Assembly: GCF_000282035.1 (NCBI RefSeq)
Contig: NZ_AKKA01000119.1
Coordinates: 19,356 to 83,355 of the forward strand
Direction of reading: 5' to 3'
Source: Rhizobium sp. CF122
Lineage (GTDB): Bacteria; Pseudomonadota; Alphaproteobacteria; Rhizobiales; Rhizobiaceae
Length of the DNA stretch: 64,000 nt
Shown here: one piece after another, positions 9,423 through 17,925 of the stretch
Layout: every line of letters starts with the position of its first letter
How positions within the stretch are numbered: the first letter of the stretch is position 1
Program-made: the position numbers and the translations under genes
Notes under the pieces: model-generated
The model's input: the letters and a program-made list of their open reading frames with translations, nothing else
Database searches by the model: none
What the model was told of the DNA's origin: nothing

Positions 9423-10694
9423 ATGGACCATATCGAAGTTTTCCAGCGCCTCGGCGTCGCACTTGCCATTGGCCTGCTCGTCGGCGTCGAGCGGGGCTGG
9501 CAGGAACGCGAGGTTCGCGCGGGCGGCAGGACGGCGGGTATCCGCACCTTCGGTCTCACCGGCTTTCTCGGCGCAATAGCTGGAACACTTCAGTCCATGA
9601 CCGGCCCCCTTCTGCCTGCAGTAATCGCGGTGCTTCTGGGTCTCATCTACATCGCCGGCAAGTGGCAGGAGACGAAGGAGGACGAAGACTACAGCATCAC
9701 CTCGGTCGTGGCCGCCCTTGTGGTGTTCGGGCTCGGCGTTCTGGCTGCCGTCGGCGACATCGTTACCGCGGCTGCCGGCGGCGTCGCAACGACAGCAATT
9801 CTTGCGGCTCGCCACAGCCTGCACGGCTTTCTTAGAGGGTTAACGTGGGTTGAACTCCGCTCCGCCTTGCTGCTGCTTGCGATGACCGTGATTGCACTGC
9901 CACTGCTGCCGGACGAGGCGCTCGATCCCTGGGGCGCGCTCAATCCTTACTCGCTGTGGCTGTTGACGATCACCATCGCAGCCCTGTCTTTTGCCGGCTA
10001 CATGGCGATTCGATTGATGGGCACCGGCCGTGGCGTTCTGTTGGCGGGGGCTGCCGGCGGGCTTGTCTCGTCGACCGCCTTGACGCTGTCTTTCGCCCGC
10101 TATTCGGCGGAAGCGCCCGAGGGTGCACGGCACCTTGCGGCAGGCGCAGGTATTGCCGGCGCCCTCTCCTATGCGCGCGTCCTCGTCATCGCCAGCGCCC
10201 TCTCCTTCACCATGCTGGCGCCGCTCGCGTCCGCGCTCGTCCCGGCGATCATCGGTTTCATGGCGGCCGGCCTGTTCTCGGTGTGGCGTTCCAAGACTGC
10301 GACCGAGGCGCCGGAGATCGACCTGAAAAACCCCTTCGAGCTCAAGACCGTCATCTCCTTTGCGGCGCTGCTCGGTCTCATCAGCCTCGTGTCGAAGATG
10401 GCGATCGACTATGTCGGGCCATCCGCGCTCTTCGTCGTGGCGGCGATCTCCGGCCTCGTCGATGTTGATGCCATCACGCTTTCCACCGTACGCCTCGTAG
10501 GCTCGACGATCGACGTGACGACGGCGGCCGATGTCATCCTGATCGCCGTCGCGGTTAATACGGTGACGAAGGTGGTGCTTGCCTTCACGGCCGGGAGGCG
10601 GGAATACGCGATGGCGCTCGGCGAAGCGTCGGCGGTGGCGGTCGTGCTCGGCGCCGTAGGCTATTTCGCGGCGCGCAGCTTTCTGCCTGCCTGA
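9423..10694 (+). CDS. MgtC/SapB-like DUF4010 membrane protein
   Basis: Integral inner-membrane protein of 423 residues with about 10-12 hydrophobic segments. The N-terminal ~140 residues match the MgtC/SapB type (GLLVGVERGWQERE and RTFGLTGFLGAI); the rest matches DUF4010. The role is unknown; MgtC relatives are linked to Mg limitation or intracellular survival, which cannot be assumed for this subfamily. The frame opens at 9297, but the first 42 codons are Arg-rich and unlike the family, so MDHIEVFQRLG at 9423 is preferred although its ribosome site is weak. Confidence 0.83.
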   Translation: MDHIEVFQRLGVALAIGLLVGVERGWQEREVRAGGRTAGIRTFGLTGFLGAIAGTLQSMTGPLLPAVIAVLLGLIYIAGKWQETKEDEDYSITSVVAALVVFGLGVLAAVGDIVTAAAGGVATTAILAARHSLHGFLRGLTWVELRSALLLLAMTVIALPLLPDEALDPWGALNPYSLWLLTITIAALSFAGYMAIRLMGTGRGVLLAGAAGGLVSSTALTLSFARYSAEAPEGARHLAAGAGIAGALSYARVLVIASALSFTMLAPLASALVPAIIGFMAAGLFSVWRSKTATEAPEIDLKNPFELKTVISFAALLGLISLVSKMAIDYVGPSALFVVAAISGLVDVDAITLSTVRLVGSTIDVTTAADVILIAVAVNTVTKVVLAFTAGRREYAMALGEASAVAVVLGAVGYFAARSFLPA

Positions 10695-10742
10695 GCCGAT
10701 TGCACCAACGCGAGCCCAGAAAAAGAAGCGTGGATCCAGCGC

Positions 10743-11405
10743 CTACGATATTCGTGCGATATCGGCGGGCAGCATCCGCTGATAAAGCGCAATCGTGGCC
10801 CGTCCGTCCGCATCATCCAGTGAAATCGCGTAACGAACGGCCGCTGCCAGAAGCTGCATGGTAAGCCTGGCAATGGCGAGAAGCTCGCCCTTGCTACGTT
10901 CCGGCTCCAGCTTTGCGAGAACGGAAAACAGCGCCTGAGCGTGAAACTCCATGTCCTCGCCATCGACCTCCTGCAGCAACCGATCAGCCTGGGTGGCGAC
11001 CCATATGTCGCGCATCACGGGCTCCTGCCGGAAAAAACCGTAGTACTGGTCGGCAATGTTGCAGAGCGCCTGCCGCAGCGTTGCGGCATCCGTCGCCGTT
11101 GCAAGCTCAGCCCCGACGCAAGCCCTGCCCTGTTCGTTGAAGCGTTCGGCAAGTGTGCGGATGATCGAACTCTTGTCCGGGAAATACTGGTAGAGCGCCC
11201 CGAAGGATAGCTCAGCCCTTTCAACGATCTCACTCATCCTCAGCGCATCGCTGCCATTCTTCTCGATCAGTTCCAGCGCCACCGAAAGGATCTTCTCGAA
11301 ACGCTCCCGGCCGCGCTTCTGCTGCGGAATCCGGCGCGGCTGGCCGGTCGGTTCCGGCTGTCTTCTGCGCCTAACGGCAACCTCTTCGCCCATTCCACTC
11401 TCCAT
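10743..11405 (-). CDS. TetR-family transcriptional regulator
   Basis: One-component repressor-type regulator of 220 residues. A basic leader (RRRRQPEP...) precedes a TetR HTH at about residues 37-80 (ILSVALELIEKNGSDALRMSEI, then FGALYQYFPDKSSII); the rest is the helical ligand-binding domain. It is divergent from a reductase/DUF1772 pair across an 85-bp gap holding an imperfect palindrome, so it probably represses that pair and perhaps itself. The start could also be the Met four residues later (MGEEV). The ligand is unknown. Confidence 0.88.
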   Translation of the reverse strand: MESGMGEEVAVRRRRQPEPTGQPRRIPQQKRGRERFEKILSVALELIEKNGSDALRMSEIVERAELSFGALYQYFPDKSSIIRTLAERFNEQGRACVGAELATATDAATLRQALCNIADQYYGFFRQEPVMRDIWVATQADRLLQEVDGEDMEFHAQALFSVLAKLEPERSKGELLAIARLTMQLLAAAVRYAISLDDADGRATIALYQRMLPADIARIS

Positions 11406-11412
11406 TTTTCAC

Positions 11413-11468
11413 TTGACGAATAAAATAGGAGAGTTTATCTCATTTTGCAAATGAGAGACTTTCTCTTA
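11413..11468 (+). promoter_or_regulatory. promoter with overlapping palindromic operator
   Basis: TTGACG (11413-11418) and TATCTC (11436-11441) are spaced by 17 bp and could be the promoter of the reductase gene. An imperfect palindrome, two 20-bp arms around TGC with 15 of 20 positions matching (11426-11468), covers the -10 region. This is the layout expected for repression by the adjacent TetR protein. Confidence 0.6.
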
Positions 11469-11490
11469 TTTAAACCGGAGGAGTGGTCCC

Positions 11491-12315
11491 ATGCAGAATT
11501 CCGAAATCATCGTCATCGGCGGCTCGGGCAAGACAGGCGGCCGCATCGCAGACCAGCTGGCGAAGCGAGGGCTCACCTTCCGCTTTGCCTCGCGTTCCAG
11601 CGCGCGTCCATTCGATTGGGAAAAGCGGGCAGACTGGGCCGCGACGCTCGCCGGCGCAAAGAGCGCCTATGTGAGCTTCCAGCCTGACCTTGCCGTATCA
11701 TGGGCCGCTGATGCGATTGGTGCGCTCGCCCGCACAGCGATCGACTGCGGCCTTAGCCATATCGTCCTGTTGTCGGGCCGCGGCGAAGAGGGTGCGCAGC
11801 GCGCCGAGGAGGCGCTCAAGGCGTCCGGCATCGACTACACTATTCTGCGAGCATCATGGTTCTGCCAGAATTTCAGCGAAGGCGCCTTTGCCGAGCAGGT
11901 CGCTGCAGGCGAACTGGCCCTTCCGGCGGGTGCTGTGAAGGAACCCTTCATCGATACCGACGACATTGCCGACGCGGCCGTTGTGGCGTTAACCGATGCC
12001 AGCCATGTTGGCAAGACCTACGAACTGACCGGTCCACGCGCGCTAACCTTCCGCGAGGCGGTCGCCGAGATCGCTGAAGCATGCGGCAGGGATATCGCCT
12101 ATCAGCAGATATCCATGGCAGAGTTCAAGGAGGGACTTGCTGCCGCTGGGCTGCCGAAAGACATGATCGACCTGCTCGAAGAGCTCTTCACGCAGGTGCT
12201 TGATGGCAGAAATTCGCGGGTTGCGAATGGGGTCGCGGAAATTCTCGGCCGCCCCGCCAAAGATTTCGGCGACTATGCACGCGATGCTGCTGCCAATGGA
12301 ACGTGGAGGGTATGA
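11491..12315 (+). CDS. NAD(P)H-binding NmrA-like reductase
   Basis: Rossmann-fold protein of 274 residues of the atypical SDR/NmrA group. Seen: the dinucleotide motif IGGSGKTGGRIA at residues 8-19, followed by a truncated second strand, and YTILRASWFCQNFSE, typical of quinone-reductase-like SDRs. It may reduce a small electrophile or sense NAD(P). ATG follows GGAGG. The stop sits next to the start of the DUF1772 gene, so the two are probably cotranscribed under the divergent TetR regulator. The substrate is not evident. Confidence 0.87.
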   Translation: MQNSEIIVIGGSGKTGGRIADQLAKRGLTFRFASRSSARPFDWEKRADWAATLAGAKSAYVSFQPDLAVSWAADAIGALARTAIDCGLSHIVLLSGRGEEGAQRAEEALKASGIDYTILRASWFCQNFSEGAFAEQVAAGELALPAGAVKEPFIDTDDIADAAVVALTDASHVGKTYELTGPRALTFREAVAEIAEACGRDIAYQQISMAEFKEGLAAAGLPKDMIDLLEELFTQVLDGRNSRVANGVAEILGRPAKDFGDYARDAAANGTWRV

Positions 12316-12317
12316 CA

Positions 12318-12800
12318 ATGACACTTGTTCTCAGTATCGCTTTGGCGGCTGCGGCGATCGGCAGCGGCCTTGTTGCCGGCATCTTCTTTGCCTTCTCAAC
12401 CTTTATCATGACGTCGTTCGCCCGCATTCCCACCGAACAGGGCATAGCGGCGATGAACTCCATCAATGTCACGATCGTGCGCTCGCCCTTCATGCTGCTT
12501 TTCGTACCGACCGTGGTCCTGTGCCTCGTGATCGCTGCCGTCGCGTTCTTCAACTGGCGCGGTGGCGTCAGCGTCTGGATGCTCTCCGGCGCAGTGCTTT
12601 ACGTCTTTGCATCGTTCCTCTCCACGATCGTCTTCAACGTGCCGATGAACGACGCGCTGGCGAAAGTCAGCGGCAGCGGCGCCGAGGCCACCGCGCTCTG
12701 GACGGCCTACCTCAAGGATTGGACCTGGTGGAACCACGTGAGGACGATTGCTTCGCTCCTCGCCTCGATCGCCTTCGTGCGCGCCTTGATGCTCGTGTGA
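12318..12800 (+). CDS. DUF1772 membrane protein
   Basis: Membrane protein of 160 residues with four hydrophobic segments, of the anthrone-oxygenase-like DUF1772 family. Conserved features include FFAFSTFIM near the start and the charged/aromatic stretch NDALAKV...WTAYLKDWTWWNHVRT near the end. GGAGGG lies at a suitable distance before the ATG at 12318; an ATG at 12312, overlapping the upstream stop, is possible. Pairing with an NmrA-like reductase and a TetR regulator suggests handling of a small toxic or aromatic compound, which is inference only. Confidence 0.82.
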   Translation: MTLVLSIALAAAAIGSGLVAGIFFAFSTFIMTSFARIPTEQGIAAMNSINVTIVRSPFMLLFVPTVVLCLVIAAVAFFNWRGGVSVWMLSGAVLYVFASFLSTIVFNVPMNDALAKVSGSGAEATALWTAYLKDWTWWNHVRTIASLLASIAFVRALMLV

Positions 12801-12805
12801 AATAA

Positions 12806-12831
12806 GGCGGGAGGGGATACCTCCTCCCGCC
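12806..12831. terminator. hairpin between convergent genes
   Basis: GGCGGGAGG / CCTCCCGCC forms a 9-bp stem with an 8-nt loop, centred between the DUF1772 gene and the convergent glyoxalase-fold gene. A T-rich stretch follows only on the minus strand. A bidirectional terminator is likely. Confidence 0.65.
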
Positions 12832-12839
12832 TGGCGACA

Positions 12840-13376
12840 TTACATCCGTTCGCAGAAGGTGAGCCGGTTATTGAAGGGGTCGATTACCTCCATTTCGAGG
12901 CCCCAGGGCGCCTCCTGCAGGCCGGGCTTCATGTAGCGATATTGCTTGGCCGCGAGCTCGCACTGCAAGACACGAACACCAGTGACGGGCACGAAGGCGC
13001 GGGCGCCGGGGCTGGCGTCGCCGGAATGTTCGCTGAGATGCAGGATCATGCCGCTTCTCGACACCTGGCAGTAGAGCGGGAAATGATCGCCGAAGCGGTG
13101 CTCCCAATCCAGCGCGAAGCCGAGAAATCCGCAATAGAACTCCTTCGCCTTGTCGACGTCGAAGATGCGGAAAATCGGGATCGGCGGCTGAATGGCAATC
13201 GCGGGCGTTGCCGCTTCCTGCTCTTCAAGCTTGGCCGAAAGGATATTCCACTGATCGAACCCGAACTGCCGGGCAACGATCTCCAGGGTTTCACTATGGG
13301 TGAAGTCTATGTCGCGGGTAGCCAGAGCCTGCCGCAGAGCTTTCGCCATGAGTTTGGCGTCGCGAAAATCGCGCAT
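12840..13376 (-). CDS. glyoxalase/bleomycin-resistance fold protein
   Basis: Protein of 178 residues. Residues ~1-55 are a helical region found before the domain in some relatives (MAKALRQALATRDIDFTHSETLEIVARQFGF); residues ~62-178 are a VOC fold with PIFRIFDVDKAKEFYCGFLGF, ILHLSEHSGD and GLEMEVIDPFNNRLTFCE. The His in LHLSEH and the C-terminal Glu are plausible metal ligands. Members include bleomycin-binding proteins and glyoxalase-like enzymes; this one cannot be assigned a substrate. Confidence 0.82.
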   Translation of the reverse strand: MRDFRDAKLMAKALRQALATRDIDFTHSETLEIVARQFGFDQWNILSAKLEEQEAATPAIAIQPPIPIFRIFDVDKAKEFYCGFLGFALDWEHRFGDHFPLYCQVSRSGMILHLSEHSGDASPGARAFVPVTGVRVLQCELAAKQYRYMKPGLQEAPWGLEMEVIDPFNNRLTFCERM

Positions 13377-13565
13377 GATTCATTCCTTACGTTGGCGGCA
13401 AACAGGATGATCAGTGCCCGCGTCTGCTGACCCGTTCGCCATCAATCGCCAAACGGCAAGGGATGTGAAGGATATATCTGGATGCATTCACCATCGCGCT
13501 TTCGCGCCGCGGGGCGGCTGGCCGCATCCGGCCGACGGCGACAATAGGCGAGCTGAGTTTTTCGA

Positions 13566-14744
13566 TCAAGAGCCGGTGCGAGCCGCACCCGCCGGCACAG
13601 AATGGAGATGGCTTGCGAGCTCGATTCGGTTCCGGCCCGCGCGCTTGGCGGCGTAGAGCGCCTTGTCTGCGGCATTCAGCATGGCGTCAAAATCCATCGG
13701 CGTGGAGCGCCCCGGCGCGACACCGACACTGACCGTGCATGTGAGTGTTTCGTCGTCGAGGTAGATCTCGCGGCCGGCAAAAGCTTTGCGGATGCGCTCG
13801 GCCACCATTTCGGCGCGGCCAGGCATGATCTCTTTCACAACCAGCGCAAACTCCTCGCCGCCGAGGCGCGCGGCGGTATCACCGATTCTGCAATTCGCCG
13901 CGAGCTCAGCTGCGAAAACCTTCAGTACACGGTCGCCTCCGGCGTGCCCAAAGGTATCGTTAATGGACTTGAAGTGATCGAGATCGAAGATCAGCACTGC
14001 GGTTGCCGATCCCATCAGACCCTGCCCGTAGCGATCGAAAAGCGCACGGCGATTCACGAGCCCGGTCAGCGGATCCGTCATGGCATCCAGACGGTGCCGC
14101 GCGGCGAGCCGCCACTGGTGAAGTGCCAGCGACAGGGCACCGATGCCGGTCATGCTGGCGATGCAGATCGCAAGGCTCAGATCCTCGGCCCAATTGCTCG
14201 GCGCAACGCCCAGCTCCATCTTTCCATCGGCGATCAGGACGGCCGCGCACAGGACGAAGGAAATCGCCGTCAGGCAATAGAGGACGGTAATTCCGGTCAG
14301 AGGCGCCGGCGCCTCTTGCCGCGCCCGCCAATACTGATAGGCGGTAGCGAAGAGCATGGCAGCGATCGCCGCATTTTCGGCGATAAATGCGAGCCCATCA
14401 TAACCGATCAACAGCGGAGGAATGGAAACGAGCATTGCCACCAGGGCGCAGGCGACGGTGGCTCGCAGCGCCAGTCCGCCAGTGCGAAACTGGCAACCGG
14501 CGCCCCAGACAGTTGCAAAGCCGGCATGGAAAAGTACGAACGAGACAACGGCAAACACCACCACCGGATCATCGACATACATGCCGTAAGCAATGATGCC
14601 GCTGACGATGAGAACGAGGCCCAAAGTGCAGGTTAAAAGAAAAGTCTCGGAGCGGCGCACAAACCAACTGCCCAGCGACGTAAGGGCAAGACACGTGGTC
14701 GAGACAGCAAGCGCCATCAAAAGGGAATTGTAATCAAGCGTCAT
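13566..14744 (-). CDS. membrane-bound diguanylate cyclase
   Basis: Synthesises the second messenger c-di-GMP from two GTP. The 392-residue protein has six or more transmembrane segments in residues 1-210, then a GGDEF domain. The active-site motif is GGEEF at residues 295-299, and the inhibitory RxxD site (RIGD, 286-289) lies exactly five residues before it, so the enzyme looks active and product-inhibited. DPLTGLVNRRALF opens the domain. No EAL domain is present. The signal sensed by the membrane part is unknown; neighbours give no clue. Confidence 0.92.
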   Translation of the reverse strand: MTLDYNSLLMALAVSTTCLALTSLGSWFVRRSETFLLTCTLGLVLIVSGIIAYGMYVDDPVVVFAVVSFVLFHAGFATVWGAGCQFRTGGLALRATVACALVAMLVSIPPLLIGYDGLAFIAENAAIAAMLFATAYQYWRARQEAPAPLTGITVLYCLTAISFVLCAAVLIADGKMELGVAPSNWAEDLSLAICIASMTGIGALSLALHQWRLAARHRLDAMTDPLTGLVNRRALFDRYGQGLMGSATAVLIFDLDHFKSINDTFGHAGGDRVLKVFAAELAANCRIGDTAARLGGEEFALVVKEIMPGRAEMVAERIRKAFAGREIYLDDETLTCTVSVGVAPGRSTPMDFDAMLNAADKALYAAKRAGRNRIELASHLHSVPAGAARTGS

Positions 14745-14928
14745 GCTTTAGAAATCGCGATGGCCGTCGCGCCCCCATTCGTGCAAAGCCTACGGGTCTG
14801 CTATGACGAATGTCTTACTTATTTCGTTAAAAATTCATGCATTTAGATCAGCGATGCCGCAGGCATAACATATCGCTGCAGCCCTCAAAGAAGAGCGGCA
14901 GTAAACATTCCGTGATGACAAAAGATCT

Positions 14929-15969
14929 TTAGCGCTCAACGTCCCAATGGAGCGGGAACATTGGATCGAAAACGGTAACCACGCCTGCGCCGGTTTCGAC
15001 CTTGCTCGGAAAACTGACGGGGCTATCACGCTTGACCAGCGTTATTCTTTCTTCGTTGACCGGCAGGCCATACCAGGCGGGTCCGTTCAACGACGCGAAT
15101 GCTTCGAGCTTGTCGAGCGCGGTTTCCTGTTCGAAGACATGCGCAAGGCAACTCATCGTGTTGATCGAGGTATAAATGCCGGCGCAGCCGCAGGCACATT
15201 CCTTCAAGGGATCGACGTGCGGGGCTGAATCCGTGCCTAGAAAGAAGCGCTGATCGCCGCTCGTTGCGGCGGCGCGAAGGGCAAGGCGGTGGTTCTCGCG
15301 CTTGGCGACCGGCAGGCAATAGTAATGCGGGCGAATGCCGCCGACCAGGATGGCATTGCGGTTGATGATCAGATGGTGCGTCGTGATCGAACCTGCGAGA
15401 TTGCCCCTTGCAGACTTGATGTAGTCGACGCCGTCCTTGGTGGTCACGTGCTCCATCGTGACCTTGAGTTCGGGCAGGCGTTTGCGGAGCGGATCGAGCA
15501 CGGTTTCGATGAACACCGCTTCACGATCGAAGATGTCGACGTCAGGTGTCGTCACCTCGCCATGAACGCAAAGCGGCAGGCCGATCCTGGCCATGCGTTC
15601 CAGCACCGGCATCGCCTTCTCGATATCGCGCACCCCGCCATGCGAATTGGTCGTGGCGCCGGCGGGGTAAAGCTTGACGGCGGTAATTAGCCCGCTCGCC
15701 TTGCCGGCCTCAACGTCATCGGGATTGGTGTGCTCCGTCAGGTAGAGCGTCATCAGCGGCTGGAACTTGTCGCCCTTCGGCAGCGCCGCCATGATGCGAC
15801 CGCGATAGGCTTCGGCGTCCGTTGTGGTCACCACCGGCGGCACCAGGTTCGGCATGATGATTGCGCGAGCGAAGTCGCGGCTCGTATCACCGATCACCCC
15901 TTCCAACATGGCGCCGTCACGCAGATGCAGGTGCCAATCATCGGGACGACGGATGGTGATCGATTGCAT
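14929..15969 (-). CDS. pyrC: dihydroorotase
   Basis: Cyclises N-carbamoyl-L-aspartate to dihydroorotate in pyrimidine synthesis. The 346-residue enzyme is of the short class II (E. coli PyrC) type. Seen: the zinc ligands HLHLRDG near residue 13, a YPAG segment with the Lys expected to be carbamylated (TAVKLYPAG), HHLIINRN, and GTDSAPH with the catalytic Asp. It sits between a diguanylate cyclase and a DUF805 gene, upstream of the frc operon on the same strand, the position known from S. meliloti. Confidence 0.95.
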   Translation of the reverse strand: MQSITIRRPDDWHLHLRDGAMLEGVIGDTSRDFARAIIMPNLVPPVVTTTDAEAYRGRIMAALPKGDKFQPLMTLYLTEHTNPDDVEAGKASGLITAVKLYPAGATTNSHGGVRDIEKAMPVLERMARIGLPLCVHGEVTTPDVDIFDREAVFIETVLDPLRKRLPELKVTMEHVTTKDGVDYIKSARGNLAGSITTHHLIINRNAILVGGIRPHYYCLPVAKRENHRLALRAAATSGDQRFFLGTDSAPHVDPLKECACGCAGIYTSINTMSCLAHVFEQETALDKLEAFASLNGPAWYGLPVNEERITLVKRDSPVSFPSKVETGAGVVTVFDPMFPLHWDVER

Positions 15970-16058
15970 GCGCTGAAACTCCGCGGGCTGGCCTATAAGG
16001 TTCAGCCCTGCGCATTATCACCCCAACGCGCTGCATGGCAAACATTTTACCCACCGTT

Positions 16059-16406
16059 TCAGGCGGGCGCGCCGTATTCATTGAAGCCGGGCGTGCCACG
16101 GCTGACATACCAGACGAGAAGAACGATCCAGCCTACCAGCGGAATGACGCCGACCAGAATCCACCAGCCGGAGCGGCCGATATCATGGAGTCGCCGAACC
16201 GCGACGCCGAGGCCGGGAAGCAACACGGCAAGACCGTACAGGGCGCCAAGTATTTCGTAACCGAAGAGGACCTTGTCCAGAAAGGCCAGGATCAGTGAGG
16301 CGATGACGTTGAAGAGCGCAAACCACCAAAATTCGGGGCGGCCGGCGCGGCCGCTGAAGACGGCGTATTTCGAAAAAACTGTCGAGACTGCTTCCGTGAA
16401 ACCCAT
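16059..16406 (-). CDS. DUF805 membrane protein
   Basis: Small inner-membrane protein of 115 residues with three to four hydrophobic segments. FSGRAGRPEFWWFALFN and RLHDIGRSGWWIL are the family hallmarks. The ATG at 16406 follows GGAGGGAGAG; the open frame continues 27 codons further upstream without conservation. Function is unknown in all bacteria. It lies alone between pyrC and frcK. Confidence 0.85.
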   Translation of the reverse strand: MGFTEAVSTVFSKYAVFSGRAGRPEFWWFALFNVIASLILAFLDKVLFGYEILGALYGLAVLLPGLGVAVRRLHDIGRSGWWILVGVIPLVGWIVLLVWYVSRGTPGFNEYGAPA

Positions 16407-16518
16407 GCGCTCTCCCTCCAGGCATTCCGCTGATAAAGCAGAAGTTGCATGAGGATAAACCTGCAACGATTCCATCACGCGCTGCAAGTCCAGTACTTCA
16501 GCGGGAACAGCGGACAGA

Positions 16519-17145
16519 TCAGGCTATGTCGAGCGTCACATCCGCCCTGCGGCGGTTGCCGAGGATCAGCTGGCCATTAGGCAGATCATTGCCGTAGACC
16601 TTGGCGCTCGCTTCCTCCTCTGTCAGCCTGTAGCCGCGCCAGCGCGCCCACAGCCGCTCCTCGAGCACCTCGATCGGCGGCGCCAGCATGACCGAGTAGT
16701 CGAAGATGCCTTCGAGTTCGGCCCATTTGCCTTGGCTGAACAGCAGGTAGTTGCCCTCGACGATGATGAAGCGATGCTCCGGCGAAACGACACGCGCCGA
16801 GGCGATGGCTATCTCGCGGGACCGGTCGAAGACCGGGATCAGGACTTCCTGGTCGGCAGGGCGTACAGCCCGGATGATATCCAGGAAGCCTCGAACGTCG
16901 AAGGTTTCCGGGATACCCTTGCGCGCCAGAAGACCGCGTTCGATGAGGATGGCATTGTCCATATGGAAGCCATCCATCGGCAGGACCTCGGCCGTTTCGC
17001 CCCTGGCTTTCAGGGCATCGGCAAGATTGTCTGCCATGGTGGACTTGCCAGCGCCGGGGGGACCGGCAATGGCGATCAGGAAGCGTTTGATATCGCCGGC
17101 GCGGTCGATGACCTCGCCGGCGATTTCGTCGATCGTGACGCTCAT
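16519..17145 (-). CDS. frcK: FrcK, nucleoside-kinase-like protein of the fructose locus
   Basis: P-loop kinase of 208 residues related to uridine kinase/pantothenate kinase. GPPGAGKSTMADNLADAL is the Walker A segment near residue 28; DVRGFLDIIRAV and a C-terminal RWRGYRLTEEEA follow. It starts inside the last codons of frcA (4-bp ATGA overlap), so it is the last gene of frcBCAK. In S. meliloti this gene lies in the high-affinity fructose transport operon, but its substrate is not established; frk provides the fructokinase activity. Confidence 0.85.
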   Translation of the reverse strand: MSVTIDEIAGEVIDRAGDIKRFLIAIAGPPGAGKSTMADNLADALKARGETAEVLPMDGFHMDNAILIERGLLARKGIPETFDVRGFLDIIRAVRPADQEVLIPVFDRSREIAIASARVVSPEHRFIIVEGNYLLFSQGKWAELEGIFDYSVMLAPPIEVLEERLWARWRGYRLTEEEASAKVYGNDLPNGQLILGNRRRADVTLDIA

Positions 17146-17924
17146 GCGGCGACCGGCTCCGTCGGCACGGCTTTGGCGCCGGTCATGAAAGCAACGGCGT
17201 CGGACATCGTGTATTCCTTCGGATTGATGACCGTCAGACGGCGGCCAAGCCGATGAATATGAATGCGGTCGGCGACCTCGAAAACATGTGGCATGTTGTG
17301 CGAGATCAGCACGATCGGCAAACCGCGCGAGCGTACGTCGAGGATCAGTTCCAACACCTTGCGGCTTTCTTTGACGCCGAGTGCGGCCGTCGGCTCGTCC
17401 ATGATAACGACCTTCGATCCGAAGGCGGCGGCGCGCGCCACGGCCACACCCTGGCGCTGCCCGCCCGAGAGCGTTTCGACCGCCTGGTTGATGTTCTGGA
17501 TGGTCATCAGGCCAAGCTCGGAGAGCTTGGCGCGCGCCCGCTTCTCCATCGCCGGGCGATCGAGCATACGGAACCAGCTGCCGAGCAAGCCAGGTTTCCT
17601 GATCTCGCGACCCAGGAACATGTTGTCGGCAATCGATAGTGCCGGCGAAAGCGCGAGATTCTGGTAGACGGTCTCGATGCCCGCCTCTCGCGCCTCCATG
17701 GGGGACTTGAAGTGGACCGGCTTGCCCTCCAGCGTAATCTCGCCCTCATCGGGAGTGATCGCGCCAGATATGGCCTTGATGAGCGACGATTTGCCAGCAC
17801 CGTTGTCGCCGATCACAGCGAGAATCTCGCCGGGATAAAGGTCGAAATCGGCATGATCGAGTGCGGTGACGCGTCCGTAGCGTTTGACGAGCCCGCGAGC
17901 CGAAAGAAGGGGTTCGTTTGCCAT
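17142..17924 (-). CDS. frcA: fructose ABC transporter ATP-binding protein
   Basis: ATPase of a CUT2-type sugar importer, 260 residues with a single ABC domain rather than the doubled ~500-residue form usual for ribose systems. Seen: Walker A GDNGAGKSS, signature LSGGQRQGVAVARA, Walker B VVIMDEPTAALG and the switch His in LISHNMPH. The start MANEPLLSARGL at 17924 is 1 bp from the frcC stop; the frame is open upstream only as an overlap with frcC. It works with FrcC and FrcB at the inner membrane. Confidence 0.92.
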   Translation of the reverse strand: MANEPLLSARGLVKRYGRVTALDHADFDLYPGEILAVIGDNGAGKSSLIKAISGAITPDEGEITLEGKPVHFKSPMEAREAGIETVYQNLALSPALSIADNMFLGREIRKPGLLGSWFRMLDRPAMEKRARAKLSELGLMTIQNINQAVETLSGGQRQGVAVARAAAFGSKVVIMDEPTAALGVKESRKVLELILDVRSRGLPIVLISHNMPHVFEVADRIHIHRLGRRLTVINPKEYTMSDAVAFMTGAKAVPTEPVAA

Positions 17925-17925
17925 G

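Noticed and set aside
9229..9462. 77-codon minus-strand frame between pyrE and the MgtC-like gene
   Set aside because: Overlaps the start of the MgtC-like gene and has no conserved features.
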